From Bryobacteraceae bacterium (GTDB taxonomy: Bacteria; Acidobacteriota; Terriglobia; Bryobacterales; Bryobacteraceae): a DNA stretch of 61,520 nt. A program made the translations under genes and the position numbers. Positions 36,229 to 44,367 of the stretch are shown in pieces. The first letter of the stretch is position 1. Every line of letters starts with the position of its first letter. The notes beneath the pieces were generated by a model, which saw only the letters and a program-made list of their open reading frames with translations, had not been told where the DNA came from and ran no database searches. The DNA is taken from contig JAIEPW010000099.1 of assembly GCA_019748195.1 (NCBI GenBank), positions 1 to 61,520 on the forward strand, given 5' to 3'.

Positions 36229-36627
36229 CTACCTGCTCTTTTTCGCCCACGCCTTTTTCACTTTCGCTGCGAATTCCTGCGCCGCGCGCCGCCGGGACTC
36301 TTCATCACCTTGCAGCGGGAAACTGTAAGAGGCGATCACCTTGTTCCGTTCCACGTCGCGCAACTCCAGGCGGTGCGTCTCATTCCGGCCGAGTTTGTGT
36401 TTGTAGAGGATCTCTCCGTAGGCGGAGTGCATCTTCGCCAAGCCCGCCTTCAACTCCGGCTGCTTTTGCTCTTCGATGAAATCGAAAGGTAACTCCGCGG
36501 CCTGAAGCGCCTGCTCGACGAATGGCTCCAAGCCTTCCATCTTGTCGACGTAGATGGTCTTGCGGTCCTGCGCTCCAGCCGGAATCGCCAAGGCGAGGGC
36601 GAACAGGGCCAACCATGGTTTCGTCAT
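36229..36627 (-). CDS. Small exported protein of unknown function
   Basis: A 132-residue protein with a signal peptide (MTKPWLALFALALAIPAGAQ, cleavage near residue 20) and a charged mature part with no motif I recognise. IYVDKMEGLEPFVEQAL and ELRDVERNKVIASYSFP are the more regular blocks. The latter resembles proteins that build a nucleotide- or lipid-related transport (for example NTF2- or LolA-like folds), but I cannot assign it. Its ATG overlaps the stop of the CBS gene (ATGA), so it is translated with it. The frame stays open upstream inside that gene, which is not real. Confidence 0.72.
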   Translation of the reverse strand: MTKPWLALFALALAIPAGAQDRKTIYVDKMEGLEPFVEQALQAAELPFDFIEEQKQPELKAGLAKMHSAYGEILYKHKLGRNETHRLELRDVERNKVIASYSFPLQGDEESRRRAAQEFAAKVKKAWAKKSR

Positions 36628-37109
36628 TTCTTTTCTCCTTCTGCTGAAATCATCGGAAGCCCTCCGCTGGCAACCATCAGTCGAAGCAGGTCGTGCCGGG
36701 CGATGATTCCGACCGGCAAGCCGCCGGACACAACAGGTAGCCGATGGAACCCGGTCTTCTGCATCTTCGTCAGCACGATCTCGAGTCCGTCCTCGACATC
36801 CACGCACGCCACGGCGCGGCTCATGAACTCGCTTACCTGCCGCGACCGCGCGGCGGCGTACATCTTCTCGACGCCCTGCTTGGGCAGCCAGTCTCCGAAG
36901 ACTTGGGGAAAGCGGTAAAGCGAGAACGGGATTCCCTTTTCCTTGGCGGCGAAATCAGATTCAGTCAGGATTCCGGCGAGCTTACCGTCGGAGTTCGTGA
37001 CCGGAAGGCAGCCGATGTTGTGGGCCAGCATGCAGCGCGCGGCGTCTTCGAGAGTGCAATCTTCGCCGACTGTGCGCACAGGATGCGTCATGATGTCGCG
37101 GGCTTTCAT
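36624..37109 (-). CDS. Tandem CBS-domain protein
   Basis: A 161-residue protein of two CBS motifs (MTHPVRTVGEDCTLEDAARC at residues 7-26, and MSRAVACVDVEDGLEIVLTK further on) joined by a helical segment. CBS pairs bind AMP, ATP or related adenosyl ligands and sense the cell's energy state. It has no attached effector domain, as in single CBS-pair proteins of starvation regulons. The ATG at 37109 is preceded by a 17-base element that is nearly identical to one before the DUF3124 gene. It is coupled to the small exported protein gene. Confidence 0.9.
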   Translation of the reverse strand: MKARDIMTHPVRTVGEDCTLEDAARCMLAHNIGCLPVTNSDGKLAGILTESDFAAKEKGIPFSLYRFPQVFGDWLPKQGVEKMYAAARSRQVSEFMSRAVACVDVEDGLEIVLTKMQKTGFHRLPVVSGGLPVGIIARHDLLRLMVASGGLPMISAEGEKK

Positions 37110-37141
37110 GGATGCTCTTGCCCTCAGGCTAGTGGAATCGC

Positions 37142-37158
37142 GGGGAACCTGGAATACT
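37142..37158 (-). promoter_or_regulatory. AGTATTCCAGGTTCCCC element upstream of the CBS gene
   Basis: On the minus strand AGTATTCCAGGTTCCCC ends 32 bases before the CBS gene ATG. It differs by one base from the element at 38435-38451, which ends exactly 32 bases before the DUF3124 start. Identical spacing points to a shared promoter or operator. Confidence 0.6.
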
Positions 37159-37190
37159 GCGTTTGCGTGAGAGCGCCGGCGACGCCATCC

Positions 37191-37814
37191 TCAGGGCCTC
37201 AGGAACAACTGGGTCACCAGGCCGTGCCGGGAAGGGCCCAGGTGCGGGCTTCGCGCGTCGTACATGTAGCCAAACTCTATGGCGGCCCATCTTGCACCGC
37301 GCCAGCGCACGCCTCCCTGGTAGCGTCCCGCCAGGTATCCCTTGGCATCCCAAAACCACTCGCCACTCGCATATGGTCCGATCCTTTGGCTGGTCGAAAT
37401 GCGAATGCGATGCCGGAATCGGTTGAAACTCGGCCGGGCGCCAGTCGCAAAGCGCTCCACAAGGCCGCGCGTTGCCATTGAGAGGGCGCCGCGCTGATAC
37501 AGACGCGCTTCCGCTCCGGCAAACACCCGATGGGAATTCTGCCACTCCTCGCGAGTGTCTTCTTCCCGGCCGTAGTAGTAGCCGCCGATCAAGGTAACGC
37601 GGGAACGTGGCGTGAATCTCAGAATCGTGCCGGAACGGCCCTGTTGAAGCTCGCCTTCCCGGGTGCGCAATCTCGTGTGCAATGCCCATTCGACGCCACG
37701 AGCCTTGAGCAACGTGAAATCGACGGAATGCCAGCTCCATACCTCCTGGGCAGCGAGCGTGCCGGACGCCAGGAGCATCACGCTGATGAGCCGCGATTCG
37801 GAACTCCTGCTCAC
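37191..37814 (-). CDS. DUF2490-like outer-membrane protein
   Basis: A 207-residue exported protein. The N-terminus SRLISVMLLASGTLAAQEVW is a signal peptide, and the mature part looks like a beta-barrel of the DUF2490 type: WSWHSVDFTLLK, VEWALHTRLRTREG, VTLIGGYYYGRE, NRFRHRIRISTSQ and a C-terminal LVTQLFLRP. DUF2490 proteins are outer-membrane proteins of unknown function. It follows the DUF3124 gene by 21 bases on the same strand, so the two probably form one unit delivering a lipoprotein and a barrel to the outer membrane. Confidence 0.7.
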   Translation of the reverse strand: MSRSSESRLISVMLLASGTLAAQEVWSWHSVDFTLLKARGVEWALHTRLRTREGELQQGRSGTILRFTPRSRVTLIGGYYYGREEDTREEWQNSHRVFAGAEARLYQRGALSMATRGLVERFATGARPSFNRFRHRIRISTSQRIGPYASGEWFWDAKGYLAGRYQGGVRWRGARWAAIEFGYMYDARSPHLGPSRHGLVTQLFLRP

Positions 37815-37835
37815 CGGGCTGCTGCTCCAGCGTTG

Positions 37836-38402
37836 TTACCTGGCATCCCGCAGGGCAGCACTGGCCTTTGGCAACGGCCTCCCCAAGCTGGTGAACGAAA
37901 TCCCAGCATTCCCGTGTTGACCGATCATGACCGCTTCGATCACCGGTTCGTCAACGTCCTCTGCGCTGGACCACTCGACGAGGAAGTTCGCGCCAGGGCC
38001 GCCCGCCGTGTCTCGCCGCTGGATCACAAAGTCCGCCGTGGCCAGAGGGCCAAGCAGGCCCGGCTCGTTGATGTACACGCGCACCAGCTTGCCGTGCGAA
38101 TCATAGTACTTGACTGCGTGGACGGCGATGGAAGCTTTCTCGCTGACATTCCGGATGCTGAGCGTTGCGGCGAGATCGGTCAACTGCCGGTCAAAGCCCC
38201 AATAGATGCTCGAATATACGGGCACGTAGACCACTTGCCGCCTTTGCCCTGGCTGCGCGGATGAGCCCAAAGGACTGAGAACCGAGTGGCCGCTTCCTTC
38301 GAGCAGATGTTCCTCGCGGCGGCCACAGCCTGAAAGGCTGAGAAGCGCCACTGCGAATAGCGCGGGACACCAGGGCTTGATTATGGACGCTGGGTTGGGC
38401 AC
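37836..38402 (-). CDS. DUF3124 lipoprotein
   Basis: A 188-residue lipoprotein with a lipobox LSGC (Cys26) after a hydrophobic stretch (PALFAVALLSLS), and a DUF3124 domain with VVYVPVYSSIYWGFDR, LAATLSIRNVSEKASI and VKYYDSHGKLV. The biochemical role of the family is unknown. I choose the GTG at 38402 because the protein would then start just before the signal, and because two conserved upstream elements keep the same spacing as in other genes of the island. It precedes the DUF2490-like gene and lies 53 bases after the response regulator. Confidence 0.8.
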   Translation of the reverse strand: MPNPASIIKPWCPALFAVALLSLSGCGRREEHLLEGSGHSVLSPLGSSAQPGQRRQVVYVPVYSSIYWGFDRQLTDLAATLSIRNVSEKASIAVHAVKYYDSHGKLVRVYINEPGLLGPLATADFVIQRRDTAGGPGANFLVEWSSAEDVDEPVIEAVMIGQHGNAGISFTSLGRPLPKASAALRDAR

Positions 38403-38424
38403 ACGAATACCTGCTTCAGCGTAC

Positions 38425-38434
38425 ACACTCGCAT
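38425..38434 (-). promoter_or_regulatory. ATGCGAGTGT element upstream of DUF3124 gene
   Basis: On the minus strand ATGCGAGTGT ends 22 bases before the DUF3124 GTG, the same distance as the matching core before nfeD. It directly follows the 17-base element at 38435-38451. Confidence 0.5.
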
Positions 38435-38451
38435 GGGGACCCTGGAATACT
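38435..38451 (-). promoter_or_regulatory. AGTATTCCAGGGTCCCC element upstream of DUF3124 gene
   Basis: On the minus strand AGTATTCCAGGGTCCCC is a 16-of-17 match to the element before the CBS gene, at the same 32-base distance from the start codon. Its GGGGACC half recalls GGGACT-type boxes bound by NarL/DosR-type regulators, but this link is only a guess. Confidence 0.6.
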
Positions 38452-38455
38452 CTAC

Positions 38456-39106
38456 TCAGGTGATGATGCGTTTGCGCATCGCGTAGAGCACGATCTCCGC
38501 CGAACTGTGCAGGTCCAACTTCTGCATCAGGTGCATCCGGTGGGTAGCCACAGTATTCACGCTGCAATCAAGTGCGGTGGCGACCTCCTTGTTGACTTTG
38601 CCTTCCGCCAACAATTGCAGCACCTCCTTCTCGCGCTCCGTCAGGAGGTCGTAGGAATCAGTGAGCCCCTTCTGGCGCAACTGGCGGATGTAGTCTTCTC
38701 GCAACGCTGTTTGGATGGCTGGGCTAAAAAACGATCGGCCTTGCGCCACGGTACGGACAGCCCGCTGGAGATCCTCTTCGGCGCTTTCCTTCATCAGGTA
38801 ACCCTGGGCGCCGGCATTCAACGCGCGCAGCAGATACTCTTCGTCCGAGTACATGCTCAGAATCACGATGCCGACATCGGGATTGGTCTTGAGGATTTGG
38901 GCCGTGGCCTGAATACCATTGAGATTGGGCATGCCGATGTCCATCAACACGACGTCCGGACGCAGTTCTTCCGCGAGTTGGACTGCGACGCGCCCGTCCG
39001 ATGCTTCCCCGACAACCTGGAAATCCTGGTGCACTTCCAGTTGCAGCCGCAGCCCCTTGCGCACTACGCCGTGGTCATCGCAAATCAATACTCGAATCGG
39101 ACTCAT
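38456..39106 (-). CDS. NarL/LuxR-type response regulator
   Basis: A 216-residue response regulator. The receiver domain has the acidic pocket DD (10-11), the phosphorylation site Asp56 in VVLMDIGMPNLNG and Lys106 in YLMKES. The C-terminal LuxR helix-turn-helix reads LTEREKEVLQLLAEGKVNKE followed by SVNTVATHRMHLMQKL. It belongs to the NarL/FixJ class, which includes DosR. Its ATG overlaps the stop of the partner kinase (ATGA). It is the natural candidate to control both arms of the island. Confidence 0.95.
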   Translation of the reverse strand: MSPIRVLICDDHGVVRKGLRLQLEVHQDFQVVGEASDGRVAVQLAEELRPDVVLMDIGMPNLNGIQATAQILKTNPDVGIVILSMYSDEEYLLRALNAGAQGYLMKESAEEDLQRAVRTVAQGRSFFSPAIQTALREDYIRQLRQKGLTDSYDLLTEREKEVLQLLAEGKVNKEVATALDCSVNTVATHRMHLMQKLDLHSSAEIVLYAMRKRIIT

Positions 39107-40461
39107 GCCGTCACGGTCTCCTTCACGGGAAGTTCTACCTCTACAGTGGTTCCTTTGCCCAGCTTGGAATCGATTCTCAGCTTGCCGTTGAGATCGCGTA
39201 CGCGTTCGGAAATGCCGATCAAGCCCAGGCCCGTCTCCGACTTCTGTGCGACGTCGAACCCAACGCCATCATCCTGGACCGCCAGGCGTACCGAGTCCGT
39301 CGCTTCCTGTAGCGTGATGCTGACGTTGTGCGCGCGTGCATGGCGGCCGCAGTTGTTGAGGGCCTCCTGCACGATTCGATAGATGCACGTGCGGTGGGGC
39401 TCGGGAACCGAATCCAACTCGCCTTCAATCCGGATGCTGGTGGAGATGTTGGTACGCCGCTCAAACTCGCGAGCATGGGAGCGAAGCGCGGGCGCCAGGC
39501 CGAGTTGATCGAGCATCGCCGGACGGAGCCCGGTGGCCAGTTCTTTTACCGCACGCATGATGTCGGCGTTCATCTGTTTCACTTCGACGACCTTTTCGTG
39601 GAACTCCGGGCGCGACGTGTCGCTGAGGTTTTCCAGTCGACCCAACTCCATGCCGAGAGCCGTCGCCATTTGCCCAATTGCATCGTGTAGTTCCAGGGCA
39701 ATGCGCTTACGTTCGTCCTCTTGCACCTGCACGATTCTCATGGAAAGCCGGTGCTGATGCTGCTCCGCTTGCACGGCCCGGTCTCGTTCCGCCTCGGACT
39801 TCTTCTCCGATTGCACGATTCGCCGCGCACTGGTCAGGGCGACAACCAACCCCAGCGCCAGACAAGCCAGCAGCAGGTTGCGGACAAAACGTTCGAGGGA
39901 GTCTCTCCCGCGCTCGCTGGCCTGCCGCTGCAGCAGGAGAGTTTGAGAGTTGAGCATCCTGAGCTCCTGGGCTAGATCCACGATCGCCTGACGTTTCGGG
40001 AGTGTTCCGCGGATCACTTCGAAACTCCGGGCGTATTTCTCTTGCGGTGACCAACCGAGGATGGGATCGAGAGAATCGGCGTAGGCTTGGATCTCCTTTT
40101 GCAGCCGTTCGACCTTTTCTTTCTGCACCGTACTCAGCATGCTGAGCCGAGTGAGATCCCGTTCGATTCGCTGCTGTTCTTTCGTCAACTGTTCCTTATA
40201 GAGCGGGGCGGCGGCGGCAGCCGGATCGAGTGCGTAGTCGCGCACCAGGATGCCGGTGAGGTGCAGATCGGCGGGCAAATCTCGCAGCGCCTCGTCAACT
40301 TCCTCATAGGCGAGTTGAGCGTTGATCATCTGCTCATACACCTCGTTGGCCCGGCGAATCGCGCCGATTCCCAGAATTCCGATCAAGAGGAGCAATGCCC
40401 CGAAACCGAGAAGAAGCACTGCGGTAACACCTGACTTCATCGCGTCAAACCTCGCCATCAT
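39103..40461 (-). CDS. Sensor histidine kinase, HisKA_3 (NarX/DesK-like) type
   Basis: A two-helix membrane sensor (452 residues from the ATG at 40461). TM1 is at about 11-34, a four-helix-bundle periplasmic region with the composition of a CHASE3/4HB domain spans about 40-190, and TM2 is at about 193-212. The HisKA_3 dimerisation domain has the phosphoacceptor in RIALELHDAIGQ (His259), and the ATPase part has EALNNCGRHARAHN, VQDDGVGFD and TGLGLIGISERV. No heme- or PAS-binding site is evident, so the signal is probably sensed in the periplasm or membrane. Starts at 40494 and 40440 are also possible. It is coupled to the response regulator. Confidence 0.92.
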   Translation of the reverse strand: MMARFDAMKSGVTAVLLLGFGALLLLIGILGIGAIRRANEVYEQMINAQLAYEEVDEALRDLPADLHLTGILVRDYALDPAAAAAPLYKEQLTKEQQRIERDLTRLSMLSTVQKEKVERLQKEIQAYADSLDPILGWSPQEKYARSFEVIRGTLPKRQAIVDLAQELRMLNSQTLLLQRQASERGRDSLERFVRNLLLACLALGLVVALTSARRIVQSEKKSEAERDRAVQAEQHQHRLSMRIVQVQEDERKRIALELHDAIGQMATALGMELGRLENLSDTSRPEFHEKVVEVKQMNADIMRAVKELATGLRPAMLDQLGLAPALRSHAREFERRTNISTSIRIEGELDSVPEPHRTCIYRIVQEALNNCGRHARAHNVSITLQEATDSVRLAVQDDGVGFDVAQKSETGLGLIGISERVRDLNGKLRIDSKLGKGTTVEVELPVKETVTA

Positions 40462-40539
40462 GTTGTCAGATCCCACCGGAGCCCGCCGCGCCATCGACGC
40501 CCGCCGCGGACCTTGCAGCGGACCGGTTTGCGAGTTTTA

Positions 40540-40590
40540 CCCATACTTTCAGGCTATGGGAGCGGCAGTGATTTCGGAATCACCTATGGG
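40540..40590. promoter_or_regulatory. Palindrome-rich control region between the two island arms
   Basis: In the divergent gap, CCCATA (40540-40545) and TATGGG (40555-40560) form an inverted repeat with a 9-base spacer. The palindrome GTGATTTCGGAATCAC follows (40568-40583), and another TATGGG at 40585-40590. This cluster of dyads lies between the kinase start and the HPF-like gene and is the best place for a central operator. Confidence 0.5.
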
Positions 40591-40707
40591 CATGAGATGG
40601 AACGGCTGGCAAGCGCGGCCGTGGTTGCCGTCAGTTTGCCCGACAAATCGGCCAGATCACCGAAATAGAGGATTGGCCCCTGGCTTTTCGCACGGTAGTT
40701 TGGTGGC

Positions 40708-40719
40708 AGGTGCGAGTGT
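40708..40719 (+). promoter_or_regulatory. AGGTGCGAGTGT element upstream of the HPF-like gene
   Basis: AGGTGCGAGTGT ends 19 bases before the ATG at 40739, matching the element before nfeD over all 12 bases, but on the opposite arm of the island. An AAGGAG ribosome site follows at 40725-40730. Confidence 0.5.
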
Positions 40720-40738
40720 GCCCCAAGGAGACGGAAGC

Positions 40739-41092
40739 ATGACGGTGAATGTGCGGCTCAAAGATATGGAAGATGTCGATGGGCTGAGAGAGAAGATCGA
40801 GCGAAAGATCGGCTTCGCGACCGACCGATTCGCCGAGCGGCTCACTGAGATCCACGTGGTCGTGTCGGACATCAACGGTCCGCGCGGGGGCATCGACAAA
40901 CATTGCTCCATTCGTGGAGTGCTCGAAGGTGGCCGGTCGATCGCCGTCGAAGAACGCGGCGCCGACGCAATCGCTGTTGTGAACCGGGCGGTACGGCGCC
41001 TGAGCGGTTCCATTGGCCGGGCCTTGGTTCGAGTCCGCCGGGGCCGCACTCCGGCTATGGAGCCGTCAGGGTTCGAAGCCGACGTTGCGTAA
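40739..41092 (+). CDS. HPF/RaiA-like ribosome-associated protein
   Basis: A 117-residue protein resembling the ribosome hibernation factor family (HPF/RaiA, S30AE). It has the beta-alpha-beta-beta-beta-alpha arrangement: ATDRFAERLTEIHVVVSDINGPRGG, then HCSIRGVLEGGRSIAVEERGADAIAVVNRA. The C-terminal helix is basic (LVRVRRGRTP). Such proteins bind the 30S decoding centre and silence ribosomes in starvation. Here it lacks the long-form dimerisation domain. A perfect AAGGAG lies 8 bases before the ATG. It is the first gene of the rightward arm and is followed by the Kef-type gene after 65 bases. The match is by pattern, with moderate certainty. Confidence 0.75.
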   Translation: MTVNVRLKDMEDVDGLREKIERKIGFATDRFAERLTEIHVVVSDINGPRGGIDKHCSIRGVLEGGRSIAVEERGADAIAVVNRAVRRLSGSIGRALVRVRRGRTPAMEPSGFEADVA

Positions 41093-41157
41093 GCAGCCGG
41101 CGGAGGCTTTGCGTGAAGTGCAACCCCGAGTTCGGTGAAGCAGAAGGACGCCGCTGA

Positions 41158-42924
41158 TTGGTCGACTTGATCACTCAATCCGCTTTCGGAGAGGTTGCCA
41201 CGCTACTCGTGTTGGCGGCATTGGTCGGGCTTGCCGGCATGATCCTGCGGCAACCGCTCATTGTCAGCTTCATCGCCGTCGGGCTCATCGCGGGTCCCTC
41301 GGCGCTGGGCATTGTGCGGTCGAACGATCAGATTCGTCTCTTATCCGAGCTCGGCGTGGCCGTGCTGCTTTTCCTGGTCGGCATCAAGCTCGACGTGAAA
41401 TTGATCCGCTCCATCGGATCGGTTGCGCTGTGGACCGGACTTGGCCAAGTCGCCTTCACGTCCATCTTTGGATACCTGATCGGCCTCGTGCTTGGATTGG
41501 GCCACATCACGAGCCTCTACGTAGCGGTAGCTCTGACGTTCTCCTCGACGATCATCATCGTCAAGCTCCTTTCCGACAAGCGCGAGATTGACTCGCTGCA
41601 CGGGCAGATCGCCCTGGGCTTCCTCATCGTGCAGGACCTCGTGGTGGTGCTGGCGATGATTGTGCTTTCCGCCATCGGCATCGGCGCGTCCGCTGAAGGC
41701 AACAAGGGCGCTGGCGGTTCGGTACCACTCGCGCTGGCAAGTGGGCTGGCACTGGTGGCGCTGGTCGTGCTGTTCGTGCGCTACGCGGCAGACCAGCTCA
41801 CGGAACGACTTGCCCGGCAACCGGAACTGCTGGTGACATTCGCCATCGCGCAGGCCGCCGTGTTTGCGGCCGTTGGAGATGCGGTGGGGCTGGGCAAGGA
41901 GGTTGGTGGTCTGCTCGCCGGCGTTTCTCTCGCATCAACGCCGTATCGCGAGACACTGTCCGCGCGCCTGGCGCCCGTGCGCGACTTCCTGCTTCTGTTC
42001 TTCTTCATCGCGCTCGGGGCCACGCTGGACCTTTCGCTTCTGGGAGCGTACTCCACCGCGGCGATTATCTTCTCGATCTTTGTTCTGGTGGGAAACCCTG
42101 CCATTGTGCTCGCGATCATGGGCGTCATGGGTTACCGGAAGCGAACCAGCTTTCTGGCCGGCCTCACGGTTGCGCAGATCAGCGAGTTCTCGCTCATCTT
42201 CGTGGCGATGGGTGTATCGCTCGGCCACGTGGAACCCGCGGCTTTGGGTTTGGTGACGATGGTCGGCCTCGTCACCATCGCGGCGTCGACCTACATGATC
42301 ACGTACTCTCACCAGCTTTATGCGCTTTGTGAACCGGTCCTGGGCGTCTTCGAGCGCAGGACGACTCCCCGGGAGACCGGCGCGGTGGGCGAACACAGGG
42401 GCGCGCGTTACACGGTACTGATCTTTGGTCTCGGCCGATTTGGCACGGCGATCGGGGTCCGGCTGAGGAATCGCGGCATTCGCGCGTTGGGTGTGGACTT
42501 CAATCCGTTGGTGGTGCGGCGGTCGCGGGAACTGGGGCTGGACGCGGAGTTTGGCGACGCGACCGACGCGGAGTTTATCGCTGATCTCCCACTTCGCTCG
42601 GCGGATTGGATCGTCTGTACCGTCCCGGCCCACTTAACGGGTCTCAGCCATGAAGATACGCAATCCACGGTCATCCAACTCACGCGCGCGGCTGGTTACC
42701 AGGGACGGATTGCCGTCACTTCACATAGCGCGAAGGACACCGAGCGGCTGGTTCAAGCGGGTGCCGGCGTTGTGTTGGAGCCGTTTCAGGACGCCGCTGA
42801 TCGGGCCGTTGAAATCCTATGCGGAAGCAAGCAACAGGAGCGACCAAACATGGGCCCGATGGAGCCGGACGAGGAGGAGGTTCGCAACGAGGAGGAGACG
42901 GAGCCTCGCATCACCCAACGATAG
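41158..42924 (+). CDS. Kef-type cation:proton antiporter with TrkA-N domain
   Basis: A 588-residue CPA2 antiporter. About 12 transmembrane helices in the first 410 residues contain the family signatures (LLSELGVAVLLFLVGIKLD, SSTIIIVKLLSDKREIDSLH, GQIALGFLIVQDL), and a cytoplasmic TrkA-N domain with FGLGRFGTAIGVRLRNRG starts at about residue 420. Kef systems export K+ in exchange for H+ under electrophile or pH stress. The start is a TTG at 41158 with AAGGA 9-10 bases before it. It sits between the ribosome factor and glgC genes in the rightward arm. Confidence 0.92.
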   Translation: MVDLITQSAFGEVATLLVLAALVGLAGMILRQPLIVSFIAVGLIAGPSALGIVRSNDQIRLLSELGVAVLLFLVGIKLDVKLIRSIGSVALWTGLGQVAFTSIFGYLIGLVLGLGHITSLYVAVALTFSSTIIIVKLLSDKREIDSLHGQIALGFLIVQDLVVVLAMIVLSAIGIGASAEGNKGAGGSVPLALASGLALVALVVLFVRYAADQLTERLARQPELLVTFAIAQAAVFAAVGDAVGLGKEVGGLLAGVSLASTPYRETLSARLAPVRDFLLLFFFIALGATLDLSLLGAYSTAAIIFSIFVLVGNPAIVLAIMGVMGYRKRTSFLAGLTVAQISEFSLIFVAMGVSLGHVEPAALGLVTMVGLVTIAASTYMITYSHQLYALCEPVLGVFERRTTPRETGAVGEHRGARYTVLIFGLGRFGTAIGVRLRNRGIRALGVDFNPLVVRRSRELGLDAEFGDATDAEFIADLPLRSADWIVCTVPAHLTGLSHEDTQSTVIQLTRAAGYQGRIAVTSHSAKDTERLVQAGAGVVLEPFQDAADRAVEILCGSKQQERPNMGPMEPDEEEVRNEEETEPRITQR

Positions 42925-43021
42925 GATAGCCGCTCGACGGGAAAACGGGCACGCTGGGGCTGGGCCCTGGCACGGCAATCGTCGGGAGAGAAATAGTGAC
43001 TCGAACAGTAAGAGGTAGCGC

Positions 43022-44350
43022 ATGCATGAAGTGTTGACTGTTCTGCTCGCCGGAGGAGCCGGGGAACGCCTGGATCCACTCACGAGGGAACACTGCAAAC
43101 CAGCGATCCCTTTCGGCGGCATTTACCGTTTGGTCGACATTCCGTTGTCAAACTGCATCAACTCGGGTTTTTACAAGATTTGCGTTCTGACTCAGCACAA
43201 GGCTCTGGCCTTGAATCGGCACATCCGGCAGGCCTGGGGCTTTCTCCCGCCTGAGTTGGGGGCCTTTGTGGAAGTGCTGCCGCCGATGAAGCGTAAGCGG
43301 GACACGTGGTATCTGGGGACCGCTGATGCCGTCTATCAGAACATGGCGACGCTCACCGAAGAGGCTGCGCCGTACACTTTGATCCTGTCGGCTGACCACG
43401 TCTACAAGATGGACTATCGCGAGATGTTGGCCCAGCACCTCCGGCAGCGGGCGGACGTGACGCTCGCCACCACTCACGTGGATCCGAGCGAAGCAAACCG
43501 CTTCGGCATCATCTCGGTCGATGATCGGCATCGGGTCACTGCCTTCGAGGAGAAGCCCACGGCAACCAAGGCGAGCCGCTCCCGGGTTGACCCCGACCGT
43601 TGTATCGCATCGCTGGGAATCTACCTCTTCTCCACATCCGTGCTATTGGCCGCGCTGTCTGAGGACGCTGAAGACTCACATTCGGGTCATGACTTTGGCC
43701 ACGACATTCTGCCAAAGCTTCTCCGGCATCACACGGTTTGCGCGCACGATTTCGCTGAACGCCCAGGTGGTCCCTCTCTCTACTGGCGCGACGTGGGAAC
43801 CGTCGACGCCTACTACGAGGCAAATATGGATCTCCTCGGTCGGCACCCCTTGTTCGTCCTGGACGCTTCCGACTGGCCCCTGCGAGCCGCATCGCCCCCA
43901 CTTCCACCGGCGCGGTTCGCACTCGGCGACGGAGCGGAGGCTGGCATGGCGGTGGATTCACTCGTTTCCCCGGGTTGTGTGATCGAAGGGGGACGAGTTT
44001 CGCATAGCGTCCTTTCGCCCCGCGTGCGCGTCGGAAGCCACAGCCGAGTGGAAGACACCGTGGTGCTGGGAAACGTCTCCATCGGCGGGTCCTGTCATCT
44101 CCGCCGCTGTGTTGTTGAGGAGAACCTGGTGATTCCCGACGGATTCATCGCCGGAGTCCGACCCGCGGACGACAAGGGGGCTGGCCACTGCGTCACCGGT
44201 GCTGGTGTCGTGGTGCTTCACTCGGAGTCACCGGGCATTGTGCGAGTGGGCCGACTGGAGCCAGACGGCAGGAGAAGGCCGATGCCTCTTGCGCAGGGCA
44301 AGCCTCGGGGCCGCGAAGGGGTACTCGCCGCTGCTGTTTCCTCCACCTAA
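43022..44350 (+). CDS. glgC: Glucose-1-phosphate adenylyltransferase (island copy)
   Basis: A 442-residue GlgC paralog. The nucleotide loop is altered to LAGGAGERLDPLTREHCKPA (canonical GGxGTRL), and the rest of the domain is conserved: DTWYLGTADAVYQN, LSADHVYKMDYREM, SGHDFGHDILPKL and YWRDVGTVDAYYEANMDL. The C-terminal beta-helix ends with a 25-residue basic tail (GRRRPMPLAQGKPRGREG) not seen in the backbone copy. It would supply ADP-glucose for glycogen. The differences suggest separate regulation. It lies 98 bases after the antiporter gene and 18 bases before the tandem Usp gene. Confidence 0.92.
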   Translation: MHEVLTVLLAGGAGERLDPLTREHCKPAIPFGGIYRLVDIPLSNCINSGFYKICVLTQHKALALNRHIRQAWGFLPPELGAFVEVLPPMKRKRDTWYLGTADAVYQNMATLTEEAAPYTLILSADHVYKMDYREMLAQHLRQRADVTLATTHVDPSEANRFGIISVDDRHRVTAFEEKPTATKASRSRVDPDRCIASLGIYLFSTSVLLAALSEDAEDSHSGHDFGHDILPKLLRHHTVCAHDFAERPGGPSLYWRDVGTVDAYYEANMDLLGRHPLFVLDASDWPLRAASPPLPPARFALGDGAEAGMAVDSLVSPGCVIEGGRVSHSVLSPRVRVGSHSRVEDTVVLGNVSIGGSCHLRRCVVEENLVIPDGFIAGVRPADDKGAGHCVTGAGVVVLHSESPGIVRVGRLEPDGRRRPMPLAQGKPRGREGVLAAAVSST

Positions 44351-44367
44351 TTCTTTGGGGATGCCTA

